64,000 nucleotides of DNA, from assembly GCF_016805305.1 (NCBI RefSeq), contig NZ_JAERQN010000001.1, forward strand, positions 1-64,000, read 5' to 3'. This document shows, one piece after another, positions 1 through 9,799 of this stretch (its first letter is position 1; every line of letters starts with the position of its first letter). The DNA comes from Falsiroseomonas ponticola (lineage in GTDB: Bacteria; Pseudomonadota; Alphaproteobacteria; Acetobacterales; Acetobacteraceae). The notes under the pieces were generated by a model. It searched no databases. It was given only the letters and a program-made list of their open reading frames with translations, and was not told the DNA's origin. The translations under genes and the position numbers were made by a program.

Positions 1-299
1 ACCCTTCCCCCCGTGTCCACCCCCGCCACATGACCCAAAAGCCACACAGCAAAAGCAGCAGGAAGCCAAAAGGCAACCTAACTTCTCTTCCCTCAACAGA
101 TGCACAGCTTGAATGAACAAGATCCCGTCCCTGGCCAGTACCCTGACCAGAAGCACCATCGCATCGCTGCGTGGAAGAGATCGGCGCCGTATGGCGGGGC
201 GCAGCATCTAGTGGCTTTCACCACCGAGTGCAACCCCGCTTTCCAGCGCACCGTCCGGGAACCATCGGCTCCGTTCTGGTGAGGCGGCTTTTACGGGCG
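1..299. other. Intergenic stretch without a recognisable gene
   Basis: I find no convincing gene here. The two short open frames on the plus strand have no family resemblance and no clear ribosome binding site. The first 130 bases are visibly poorer in G+C than the rest of the window, which could mean an old insertion or simply the 3' flank of a gene left of the window. Nothing else can be supported. Confidence 0.4.
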
Positions 300-309
300 G
301 GGCCGGGGG

Positions 310-413
310 GTGTCAACGATACCCCGTCACCAAACGGACATGGCAGCCATGACCGCCACGCCGTTGACACAAACCTCTTCTCGTCACGCAGCCGAAGCGG
401 TCAACCCGTTGAC
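310..413. promoter_or_regulatory. Cluster of GTTGAC/GTCAAC half-sites upstream of the M23 peptidase gene
   Basis: Four copies of the hexamer GTTGAC or its complement lie within about 100 bases: GTCAAC at 312-317, GTTGAC at 363-368, GTCAAC at 400-405 and GTTGAC at 408-413. The first two belong to a 9-bp inverted repeat (310-318 against 362-370). The last two form a perfect palindrome with a 2-base spacer. Each GTTGAC also contains TTGAC, the core of a sigma-70 -35 box (TTGACA at 364-369). The arrangement suggests an operator array or overlapping promoter and operator for the gene starting at 470. No regulator is identifiable next to it. Confidence 0.45.
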
Positions 414-469
414 TTCATTCGCCTTCGCCCAGATGGTCCGCCCCCTCACCGCCCGGACAAGACCACAGC

Positions 470-1672
470 ATGACGCCAGCGACCCGCCTCGCCCTCTCGA
501 TCTGCGCCCTTCTCGCCGCCCCTCTCGCGGCCGCCGCAGCATCGGAACCTCCGGCCGAGGCGCAGCGCGTCCTGACCGTCCGCCGGGGCGATACCCTTGG
601 CGAGCTCCTCGCCGGCGCCGGCGTCAGCCAGGCGGAGGCGCATGAGGCGATCGCCGCCCTCCGCCCCGTCTTCCCGCCCCGCGGCCTCGCCGTGGGGCAG
701 GAGGTCGGCCTCCGCCTCGACCCCGATCGCGACAACGCCCTCCTGTCGCTGGAGATCGAGCCCGCCCCCGGCCGCACCATCGCGCTTCGCCGCCAGGCCG
801 ATCGCTGGGTGGTGGAGGAGCAGGTCATCCCCCGCCAGCGCCACCTCGCCCGGATCGAGGCCCCCATCATCGGCGGCGTCTACCTGACCCTGACCCGCGC
901 CGGCATGCCCGCGCCGCTCACCCATTCGCTGATCCGCGCGCTCTCCCATGAGGTGGACTTCCAGCGCGACATCCAGCCGGGCGACCGCATCGCCGTCGCC
1001 TTCGAACGGCTGCGCGCCCCGGATGGCGACCTGCTCGGCCATGGCCAGCTGCTGCACGCCTCCCTCACCCTCTCGGGCCGGGAGCTTTCCGTCTGGCGCC
1101 ATGTCGAGGCGGATGGCGACGTCGCCTGGTACCATGCGGATGGCCGCCCGCTGGCCGGCGGTTTCCTCCGCACGCCGCTCGATGGCGCGCGCCTCACCTC
1201 CGGCTTCGGCATGCGCCGCCATCCCGTGCTCGGCTTTTCCCGCCGACATGAAGGCCTGGACTTCGCCGCCCCCCCGGGCACGCCGATCTACGCGGCCTCC
1301 GACGGGGTGGTCGCCGCCGCGCGGATGGAACGCGGCTATGGCCGCACCGTGCGGCTGCGCCATCCCGGCGGGGTGGAGACCGTCTATGCCCACATGTCCC
1401 GCTTCGCCCGCAACCTGAAGCCGGGCGACCGCGTGCGGCAGGGTGACGTGATCGGCCATGTCGGCTCCTCCGGCATGTCCACCGGCCCGCACCTTCACTA
1501 TGAGATCCGCCTGGCCGGCCGCGCCCAGGACCCCGCCCGCGCCGCCCTGCCGGCCGGGGAGCGCCTGCGCGGCCCCGAACTCGCCGCCTTCCATGACCGG
1601 CGGCGGGAGCTGACCCGCCAGATGGCGCAGATCGCCTCCGGCCGGACGGAGGTGGCGCTGGCGGGCGATTGA
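470..1672 (+). CDS. M23 family metallopeptidase (cell-wall endopeptidase)
   Basis: A 400-residue exported protein with a hydrophobic signal peptide (about residues 5-24), a LysM/OapA-like segment beginning RVLTVRRGDTLGELL (about 33-90), and an M23 (LytM) peptidase domain at about 240-345. The zinc ligands are visible as HEGLD (His260, Asp264) and HLHYEI (His341, His343). The family cleaves peptide cross-links in peptidoglycan in the periplasm. Because all catalytic motifs are present, it is likely an active DD-endopeptidase rather than an EnvC-like activator. The start is preceded by a probable regulatory array. Its stop codon lies inside a tandem hairpin repeat, and the next gene is convergent. 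Confidence 0.85.
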   Translation: MTPATRLALSICALLAAPLAAAAASEPPAEAQRVLTVRRGDTLGELLAGAGVSQAEAHEAIAALRPVFPPRGLAVGQEVGLRLDPDRDNALLSLEIEPAPGRTIALRRQADRWVVEEQVIPRQRHLARIEAPIIGGVYLTLTRAGMPAPLTHSLIRALSHEVDFQRDIQPGDRIAVAFERLRAPDGDLLGHGQLLHASLTLSGRELSVWRHVEADGDVAWYHADGRPLAGGFLRTPLDGARLTSGFGMRRHPVLGFSRRHEGLDFAAPPGTPIYAASDGVVAAARMERGYGRTVRLRHPGGVETVYAHMSRFARNLKPGDRVRQGDVIGHVGSSGMSTGPHLHYEIRLAGRAQDPARAALPAGERLRGPELAAFHDRRRELTRQMAQIASGRTEVALAGD

Positions 1673-1690
1673 TCGCCCGCCAGCCTTTTT
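1657..1690 (+). terminator. Rho-independent terminator overlapping the M23 stop codon
   Basis: A 13-bp inverted repeat (1657-1669 against 1672-1684), which folds as an 11-bp stem with a 6-base loop, is followed by five T residues at 1686-1690. The stop codon TGA (1670-1672) lies in the loop. The hairpin is symmetric, so it may also act on the convergent gene. Confidence 0.6.
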
Positions 1691-1754
1691 CCCCCTTGGG
1701 GCGGGCGATTGATCGCCCGCCAGCCTTTCCCCCCCTTGGGGCGGGCGATTGATC
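1661..1754. repeat. 40-bp tandem repeat carrying the terminator hairpin (2.35 copies)
   Basis: The unit at 1661-1700 is repeated at 1701-1740 with two T-to-C differences in the pyrimidine tract. The first 14 bases recur at 1741-1754. Each full unit holds the palindrome GCGGGCGAT..ATCGCCCGC. The array runs from inside the stop of the M23 gene to inside the stop of the convergent Na/Pi gene (TCA at 1753-1755), so both convergent genes end in copies of the same sequence. Confidence 0.85.
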
Positions 1755-3435
1755 AGCCCCCGGCCAGGCTCTCCGCCAGGTTCGGCTCCGTCGCCAGGCG
1801 GCTCGGCAGCAATTCCCCCCGCCGCTCCAGCAGCGGGTGGGCCACCATCGCGAAATGCGCGCCGATGCGGCGCAGGTCCCGCACCGCATCCAGCAGCAGC
1901 CCGGCCGCGGCGCCACCCTCCGCGGCGGAACGGTCGGCGGCCTCCGCCATCCGGCGCAGCGCGCTGCGCTCCGCATCCCGCAGCGCCTCCTTCTCCCGCA
2001 CCAGGCGCCGCGCGGCTTCCGCATCCTCCCGGATGAAGACCGCGACGGCCAGGCGCAGCTGCGCCTGGAGGCGCAGATGCAGCCCGGTGATCTCGGCCGC
2101 GATGTCGCCGGGCAGCACCAGCCCGCGCCGCGTCCATTTCTGGGCGAGGCCCAGCAGGTCCCGCTCCAGCACATCCCCCGCATGTTCCAGGCTGACGGCG
2201 AAGGCGCGGATCTCGGCCAGCCGGCGCGCATCATCCTCCCCCAGCGTCTCCTGCGGGATGCGCGCCAGGTAGCCCTGCACCTGGCGGTGCAGCCGGTCCA
2301 CCTGGTCATCCAGCCGCTTGGCCACCTTGGGCCGCTCCCGGTCCCCCTCCTGGAAGGCGGCGGTGGAGGCCGCCAGCATCGCCTCCACCGTATCCGCGAT
2401 GCGCAGCACCTCCCGCGCCGCATTCGCCAGCGCCACGGGCGGCGTCTCCAGCGCATCGGGGTCGAGGTAGCGGGCCGCCGCGGGGTCCTCGGCCGGCGGG
2501 CGGTCCGGCACCAGCCGTTCCAGCCCCCGCGCCAGCGGCCCCAGCAGCGGCCAGGCCAGGATGGCGGTGCCGAGGTTGAAGGCCAGGTGCGCCTGCGCGG
2601 CGAAGATCGCGCCCGGCTCCGCCTCCAGCACCGGCAGCAGCGGCGGCATGGCGCCCAGCACCAGCACGGCGCCGGCCACCCGGTTGGCGATGTTGCCCAG
2701 CGCCACGCGCAGCCGCGCCCGTTCCGGCCCGGCCTCCCCCAGCGCGCCCAGCAGCGGGTTCACCGCGCTGCCGATATTGGCGCCCAGCACCATGGCGATG
2801 CAGGCCTCCGCCCCCAGCAGGCCGGATGCGGCCAGCGAGGCGATGAACAGCATGGCCGCGACCGAGGAATGCGCCGCCCAGGCCAGCAGCGCCGCCACCA
2901 CCAGGTTCGGCAGCGGCATGTCGGCGAAGACGCCGACCAGCGCCCGCAGGGTGGGGGATGCCTCCACCGGCGCCATGCTGGCGGAAAGCAGGTGCAGCGA
3001 GATCAGCATCAGCCCGACGCCGATGAAGACCCGGCCGATATCCTTCCCCCGGCTGCCGCTGCTGCGCCGGAAGGCGACCACCCCCGCCAGCACCAGCGCC
3101 GGCGCCAAGGCGGAGACCTCGAAGGACAGGGCGAAGACGATCAGCGCGGTGCCGATATTGGCCCCCAGCATGGCCGCCAGCGCGGGCGCCAGCGCCACCC
3201 CGGCACCGGCCGCGAAGCTGCCCACCATCAGCGCCGTCGCGGTGGAGGATTGCAGCGCCGCGGTGGCGAACAGCCCGGCCAGCACGGCGCGCACCCGGCT
3301 GCCCAGCGCCACGCCCAGCCCCTGGCGCAGCCGCATGCCGAAGGCCCGCTGCACCCCGGACTGCACCATGTGCAGGCCCCAGAGCAGCAAGGCGGCCTCG
3401 CCAGCCAACTCCACCAGCAGCAATGCCTGGGACAA
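1753..3435 (-). CDS. Na/Pi cotransporter family protein with C-terminal PhoU-like domain
   Basis: A 560-residue inner-membrane protein. The N-terminal part has the paired Na/Pi cotransporter repeats, seen as QSSTAT near residue 62, GANIGTALI, AHSSVAAML and GANIGSAVNP. This is the signature of the NptA/YjbB group that moves phosphate with sodium. From about residue 340 to the end the protein is helical and charged, like the PhoU-type domain often fused to these transporters. Length is normal for the fused form. It is convergent with the M23 gene. A two-hairpin intergenic element lies directly upstream of its start. Confidence 0.85.
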   Translation of the reverse strand: MSQALLLVELAGEAALLLWGLHMVQSGVQRAFGMRLRQGLGVALGSRVRAVLAGLFATAALQSSTATALMVGSFAAGAGVALAPALAAMLGANIGTALIVFALSFEVSALAPALVLAGVVAFRRSSGSRGKDIGRVFIGVGLMLISLHLLSASMAPVEASPTLRALVGVFADMPLPNLVVAALLAWAAHSSVAAMLFIASLAASGLLGAEACIAMVLGANIGSAVNPLLGALGEAGPERARLRVALGNIANRVAGAVLVLGAMPPLLPVLEAEPGAIFAAQAHLAFNLGTAILAWPLLGPLARGLERLVPDRPPAEDPAAARYLDPDALETPPVALANAAREVLRIADTVEAMLAASTAAFQEGDRERPKVAKRLDDQVDRLHRQVQGYLARIPQETLGEDDARRLAEIRAFAVSLEHAGDVLERDLLGLAQKWTRRGLVLPGDIAAEITGLHLRLQAQLRLAVAVFIREDAEAARRLVREKEALRDAERSALRRMAEAADRSAAEGGAAAGLLLDAVRDLRRIGAHFAMVAHPLLERRGELLPSRLATEPNLAESLAGG

Positions 3436-3491
3436 GGCCTCACCCCTCTGTCATAAAACTGAAACAGAGAGATTAGGCCCAGAAGGGCGCA

Positions 3492-3553
3492 CCGGGGAAG
3501 GCGCCGCCTTCCCCGGACCCCATCCGCCAGGCCCGAGACGGGCCTGGACCGTC
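3492..3553 (+). repeat. Two-hairpin intergenic element, copy A (single, forward)
   Basis: Hairpin 1 is a 12-bp perfect inverted repeat (3492-3503 against 3505-3516; about 10 bp with a 5-base loop when folded). The linker ACCCCATCCGCCAG follows. Hairpin 2 is a 9-bp stem (3527-3535 against 3539-3547) with loop AGA, and then a tail GACCGTCGT. The element sits between the stop of clpB (3559) and the start of the Na/Pi gene (3435). From the linker onward it is nearly identical to the copy at 24192-24253. Confidence 0.8.
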
Positions 3554-3558
3554 GTCGG

Positions 3559-6147
<2,589 letters not shown>

Positions 6148-6225
6148 TCGCATGTCCCTCTCTGGAGCGGACTGGCTCCCCAAGCCCCCGATCGGGCGGC
6201 AAGGGTTTGCCTTCCGCCTTGATGT

Positions 6226-6251
6226 GGTATGCGGCGCGGCGGGGCTTCAAG
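6226..6251 (-). promoter_or_regulatory. Putative sigma-32 type promoter of clpB
   Basis: On the minus strand CTTGAAG (6251-6245) is followed after 12 bases by GCATACC (6232-6226). This resembles the heat-shock sigma factor pattern CTTGAA and CCATAT-like -10. The site is about 80 bases upstream of clpB, a classical RpoH target, and overlaps the 5' end of the divergent MOSC gene. The assignment is by pattern only. Confidence 0.4.
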
Positions 6252-6261
6252 AGGATGACCC

Positions 6262-7032
6262 ATGCGTGTCGAACGGATCACCCGCTTTCCCGTGAAGGGT
6301 CTGACCGGGGAGTTGATGGATGTCGTTGACATCGAGGCGGGCCAGGGCCTGCCGCATGACCGCCGCTTCGCCTTCGCCCAGGGCGACAGCCCCTTCGACC
6401 CCGCGGCGCCGGTCTGGATGCAGAAGCGCCACTTCGCCTGCCTGATGGCCAATGCCGGCATCGCCGCCATCCGCTCGGCCTATGACCCCGTGACGGGCAT
6501 GCTGCTGCTGATGGCCCCGGGTTTTCCCCATCTGGCGGTGGACCTCGCCCTGCGCGGCGACCGGGAACGGGCGGCGGCCTGGATGACCGCCTATCTGGGC
6601 CCGGAGGCCCGCGGCTCGCTCCGCCTGGCGGAGGCCCCGGGCCATGCCTTCACCGACATCGCCGCCAAGGCGGTCTCGATCATCGGGCTCAGCAGCGTGA
6701 AGGCGCTGTCGGAGAAGGTCGGCATGGAGCTCGACCCCACCCGCTTCCGCGCCAATATCCTGTTCTCCGGCGCCGCCCCCTTCGCGGAGCTGGACTGGGT
6801 CGGGCGGGAATTCCTCGTCGGCGGGACACGAATGAAAATCTTCAAGCGCACCCAGCGCTGCCCGGCGACGGAGGTGAACCCGGAAACGGCGGTCCGGGAC
6901 GCCAAGCCGCAGAAATGGCTGCGGGAGCATTACGGCCACGCCGATATGGGCGTCTATGCGGAGGTGCTGGAAGGCGGCCGGGTCGCGGTCGGCGACGCCC
7001 TGGAACCGCTCCAGGCTGACCTGCTCGGATAG
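6262..7032 (+). CDS. MOSC domain-containing protein
   Basis: A 256-residue protein with the MOSC N-terminal beta-barrel (RITRFPVKGLTGE) followed by the MOSC domain. The conserved cysteine is in RTQRCPATEVNP (Cys200). MOSC proteins are sulfur-carrier or molybdenum-cofactor-dependent enzymes related to the C-terminus of Moco sulfurase and to YcbX/mARC, which reduce N-hydroxylated compounds. The substrate here is unknown. It is divergent from clpB and convergent with ndk, with a strong hairpin between it and ndk. Confidence 0.8.
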   Translation: MRVERITRFPVKGLTGELMDVVDIEAGQGLPHDRRFAFAQGDSPFDPAAPVWMQKRHFACLMANAGIAAIRSAYDPVTGMLLLMAPGFPHLAVDLALRGDRERAAAWMTAYLGPEARGSLRLAEAPGHAFTDIAAKAVSIIGLSSVKALSEKVGMELDPTRFRANILFSGAAPFAELDWVGREFLVGGTRMKIFKRTQRCPATEVNPETAVRDAKPQKWLREHYGHADMGVYAEVLEGGRVAVGDALEPLQADLLG

Positions 7033-7036
7033 CAGA

Positions 7037-7067
7037 AGGGCCGCGCCCCCAGCCGGGGCGCGGCCCT
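7037..7067. terminator. Bidirectional hairpin terminator between the MOSC gene and ndk
   Basis: A perfect 13-bp stem (7037-7049 against 7055-7067) with loop CAGCC lies 4 bases after the MOSC stop and 24 bases after the ndk stop. There is no long T tract, but the position between convergent genes makes a shared terminator likely. Confidence 0.65.
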
Positions 7068-7091
7068 CTCAACCTTCCAGCTGACGAAAGG

Positions 7092-7514
7092 TCAGCCGAC
7101 GATCTCGGCGCCGGCGAAGAAATAGGCGATCTCGATCGCCGCATTCTCCGCGCTGTCGGAGCCATGCACGGAATTCGCCTCGATGCTCTCCGCGAACAGC
7201 TTGCGGATCGTGCCCTCGGCGGCGTTGGCCGGGTTGGTGGCGCCCATCAGCTCGCGGTTCTTCGCCACGGCGTTCTCGCCTTCCAGCACCTGCACGACGA
7301 CGGGGCCGGAGATCATGAAGCTGACCAGGTCGTTAAAGAAGCCGCGCTCGCGGTGCACGCCGTAGAAGCTCTCGGCCTGGGCCTTGGTCATCTGGATGCG
7401 CTTCTGGGCGACGATGCGCAGGCCGTTCTTCTCGAACACCGCGTTGATCGCGCCGGTCAGGTTGCGGCGGGTCGCGTCGGGCTTGATGATGCTGAAGGTG
7501 CGCTCGATGGCCAT
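7092..7514 (-). CDS. ndk: Nucleoside diphosphate kinase
   Basis: A 140-residue cytoplasmic enzyme that transfers the gamma phosphate between nucleoside triphosphates and diphosphates through a phosphohistidine. The catalytic His117 is in NSVHGSDS. The N-terminus [11 protein letters not shown] and the segment RNLTGAI are typical. Length matches the bacterial family. It is monocistronic, with the hairpin at 7037-7067 behind it. Confidence 0.97.
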   Translation of the reverse strand: MAIERTFSIIKPDATRRNLTGAINAVFEKNGLRIVAQKRIQMTKAQAESFYGVHRERGFFNDLVSFMISGPVVVQVLEGENAVAKNRELMGATNPANAAEGTIRKLFAESIEANSVHGSDSAENAAIEIAYFFAGAEIVG

Positions 7515-7610
7515 GGGGCGTTTTTCCTGTTGTGCGGGTGCGAAAGCTGGCGCCGGATAAGGGGGGAACGGTTCCGGCGCAAGCCCCGGGGCCGGCGGGC
7601 AGCCCTGCCG

Positions 7611-7829
7611 TCAGGGCGCCGGGGCGCCGAACAGCCAGGCCGCCAGTTCCACCAGCCCGGCCAGCAGCCAGGGTGCCTTGGCCATGATCGCGGCCAGGGT
7701 GATGAACCCCACCACGACCAGCGCCGCCAGATTGACCACCACCCGCCAGGGCTGCCGCACCGTATCGGCCACCAGCCCGCCCAGCACCCGCAGCAGCCCC
7801 TCCAGCGTCCCGAAATCCCTGAGCCGCAT
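7611..7829 (-). CDS. Small hypothetical membrane protein
   Basis: A 72-residue open frame starting MRLRDFGTLEGLLRVLGG, with two hydrophobic segments (about residues 30-50 and 53-68) separated by a lysine. A GGGTGG sequence stands just upstream of the ATG. It is divergent from the ABC-F gene, and the region has no competing gene. I do not recognise a family. The hydrophobic pattern and high third-position G+C support a real gene, but it could be a chance frame. Confidence 0.5.
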   Translation of the reverse strand: MRLRDFGTLEGLLRVLGGLVADTVRQPWRVVVNLAALVVVGFITLAAIMAKAPWLLAGLVELAAWLFGAPAP

Positions 7830-7889
7830 GCCACCCTGGCCCTCCGCCGGGCTACGCGCCCCGGCGCCTTCCCTGTATGAACCGCCGCC

Positions 7890-9755
7890 ATGACCGTCAT
7901 CGCCATCCGCAGCCTGACCATCCGCTTCGGCGGCCGCACCCTGCTCGAGAATGCCGACCTGATGCTGGATGCCGGCCGGAAGATCGGCCTGGTCGGGCGG
8001 AACGGCGCCGGCAAGTCCACCATGCTCCGCGCCATCACCGGCGACCTGCAGCCCGATGGCGGGGAGATCAGGCTGGCCGCCCGCGCCAAGATGGGCGTCG
8101 TCGCCCAGGAAGCCCCGGGCGGCGAGACCACGCTCCTCGACAGCGTGCTGGAAGCGGACACCGAACGCCACGCTTTGCTCCAGGCGCTGGAGGACCCGGC
8201 CCAGGCCCACCGTGTCGCGGAAATTCACGAAAGGCTCATCGACATCCGCGCGGACAGCGCCCCCGCCCGCGCCGCCACCATCCTGTCCGGCCTCGGCTTC
8301 GATGCGGAAGCGCAGGCCCGCCCCCTCTCCGCCTTCTCCGGCGGCTGGCGGATGCGCGTCGCCCTCGCCCGCGCCCTGTTTCCGGAACCCGACCTGCTGC
8401 TGCTGGACGAGCCCACCAACCACCTGGACCTCGAAGCCACCATGTGGCTGGAGGGGTGGCTCGCGAAATTCCCCGGCGCGGCCATCGTCGTCAGCCATGA
8501 CCGCGGGCTGCTGGACCGGGCCGTGGACGGCATCGCCCATCTCGACCAGCAGAAGGTCACCTTCTACCCCGGCAATTACGAGAATTTCGTCCGCGTGCGG
8601 ACGGAGCGCGCCGCCCAGCAGGAAAGCCAGCGCGTCAAGATCGCCGCCCAGCGCGCCCATATGCAGGCCTTCGTGGACCGCTTCCGCGCCAAGGCCACCA
8701 AGGCCCGCCAGGCGCAATCCCGCCTCAAGGCCCTGGCCAAGCTCCCGGTGATCGAGGCGGTGGTGGAGGATGCGGCCAGCACCTTCTCCTTCCCCGAGCC
8801 CGAGGAACTGCCGCCCCCGATCCTGGCCATCGAGAAGGCCGATGCCGGCTATGGCGGCCCGCCCATCCTGAAGGGCATCGATCTGCGGCTGGACCAGGAG
8901 GACCGGATCGCCCTGCTGGGCGCCAATGGCAACGGCAAGTCCACCCTGGCGAAGCTCGTCGCCGGCCGCCTCGCCCCCCAGCGCGGCACGGTGCGCCGCT
9001 CCTCCAAGCTCCGCGTCGGCTTCTTCGCCCAGCACCAGTCGGAGGATCTGGACCCGACGGGCACGCCGCTCAGCCACATGCAGGCCGCGCTGCCCACCGC
9101 TACCATCCAGCAATGCCGCGCCCAGCTCGCCCGCTTCGGCCTGAACGCCGAACGCGCGGAGACGCGGATCGAACGCTGCTCGGGCGGGGAGAAGGCGCGC
9201 CTCCTGCTCTCCCTCTGCACGCGGGACGCGCCCCAGCTGCTGATCCTGGACGAGCCGACCAACCACCTCGACATCGATGCGCGGGAGGCGCTGGTCCGCG
9301 CGCTGGCGGACTACAAGGGCGCGGTGCTGCTGATCAGCCACGACCCGCATCTGGTGGAACTCGTGGCCGACCGCCTCTGGCTGGTGGCCGATGGCAAGGT
9401 CACGAGCTTCGACGGCGACATGGACGAATACCGCGCCCTGCTGGCCGAACGCGCCCGGGGCAGCGGCGGCGGCGGCGCCGGAGAGCGTGCGCCGACCGAC
9501 CGCGCCGCCCGCGCCCAGGCCCGCGCCCAGCTGGCACCGCTCCGCGCCCGGCTCAAGGAGGTGGAGAAGCTGATCGAGCGCCACACGCTGGAAGGCAGGC
9601 TGATCGAGAAGAAGCTCTCCGACCCCGAGACCTATGCCTCCCGCAAGGCGCAGGACATCGCCTGGGCCACCACGCGCCAGGCCTTCCTGGCCCGCCAGAT
9701 CGCGGCGCTGGAGGAGGAATGGCTCGCCATCTCCGAACAGCTGGACGCTGCCTGA
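7890..9755 (+). CDS. ABC-F family ATP-binding cassette protein
   Basis: A 621-residue soluble protein with two ABC domains and no membrane segments. The first has Walker A GRNGAGKST, signature SGGWRMR and Walker B LLLLDEPTNHLD. The second has GANGNGKST, SGGEKAR and LLILDEPTNHLD. Between them is the charged ABC-F linker, and the C-terminus is a coiled coil. ABC-F proteins act on ribosomes (EttA, Uup, YheS) and regulate elongation or rescue stalled complexes. The layout resembles the YheS/Uup group; the exact subfamily cannot be settled by eye. Confidence 0.85.
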   Translation: MTVIAIRSLTIRFGGRTLLENADLMLDAGRKIGLVGRNGAGKSTMLRAITGDLQPDGGEIRLAARAKMGVVAQEAPGGETTLLDSVLEADTERHALLQALEDPAQAHRVAEIHERLIDIRADSAPARAATILSGLGFDAEAQARPLSAFSGGWRMRVALARALFPEPDLLLLDEPTNHLDLEATMWLEGWLAKFPGAAIVVSHDRGLLDRAVDGIAHLDQQKVTFYPGNYENFVRVRTERAAQQESQRVKIAAQRAHMQAFVDRFRAKATKARQAQSRLKALAKLPVIEAVVEDAASTFSFPEPEELPPPILAIEKADAGYGGPPILKGIDLRLDQEDRIALLGANGNGKSTLAKLVAGRLAPQRGTVRRSSKLRVGFFAQHQSEDLDPTGTPLSHMQAALPTATIQQCRAQLARFGLNAERAETRIERCSGGEKARLLLSLCTRDAPQLLILDEPTNHLDIDAREALVRALADYKGAVLLISHDPHLVELVADRLWLVADGKVTSFDGDMDEYRALLAERARGSGGGGAGERAPTDRAARAQARAQLAPLRARLKEVEKLIERHTLEGRLIEKKLSDPETYASRKAQDIAWATTRQAFLARQIAALEEEWLAISEQLDAA

Positions 9756-9799
9756 TCGTCACGATCGGGTGAGGCTGCGGGCGCGGCCCTTCCCGCCGC

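Noticed and set aside
1..469. tmRNA, tRNA or other structured RNA gene at the left edge
   Set aside because: I looked on both strands for a CCA end with a T-arm and for a tmRNA-like tag and saw neither.
1661..1754. Possible CRISPR repeat
   Set aside because: Copies are contiguous with no spacers, and there are no cas genes. The unit includes a terminator hairpin and two stop codons.
6160..6180. CIRCE operator before clpB
   Set aside because: A short GGAGC/GCTCC palindrome is present, but it does not match the TTAGCACTC-N9-GAGTGCTAA pattern.
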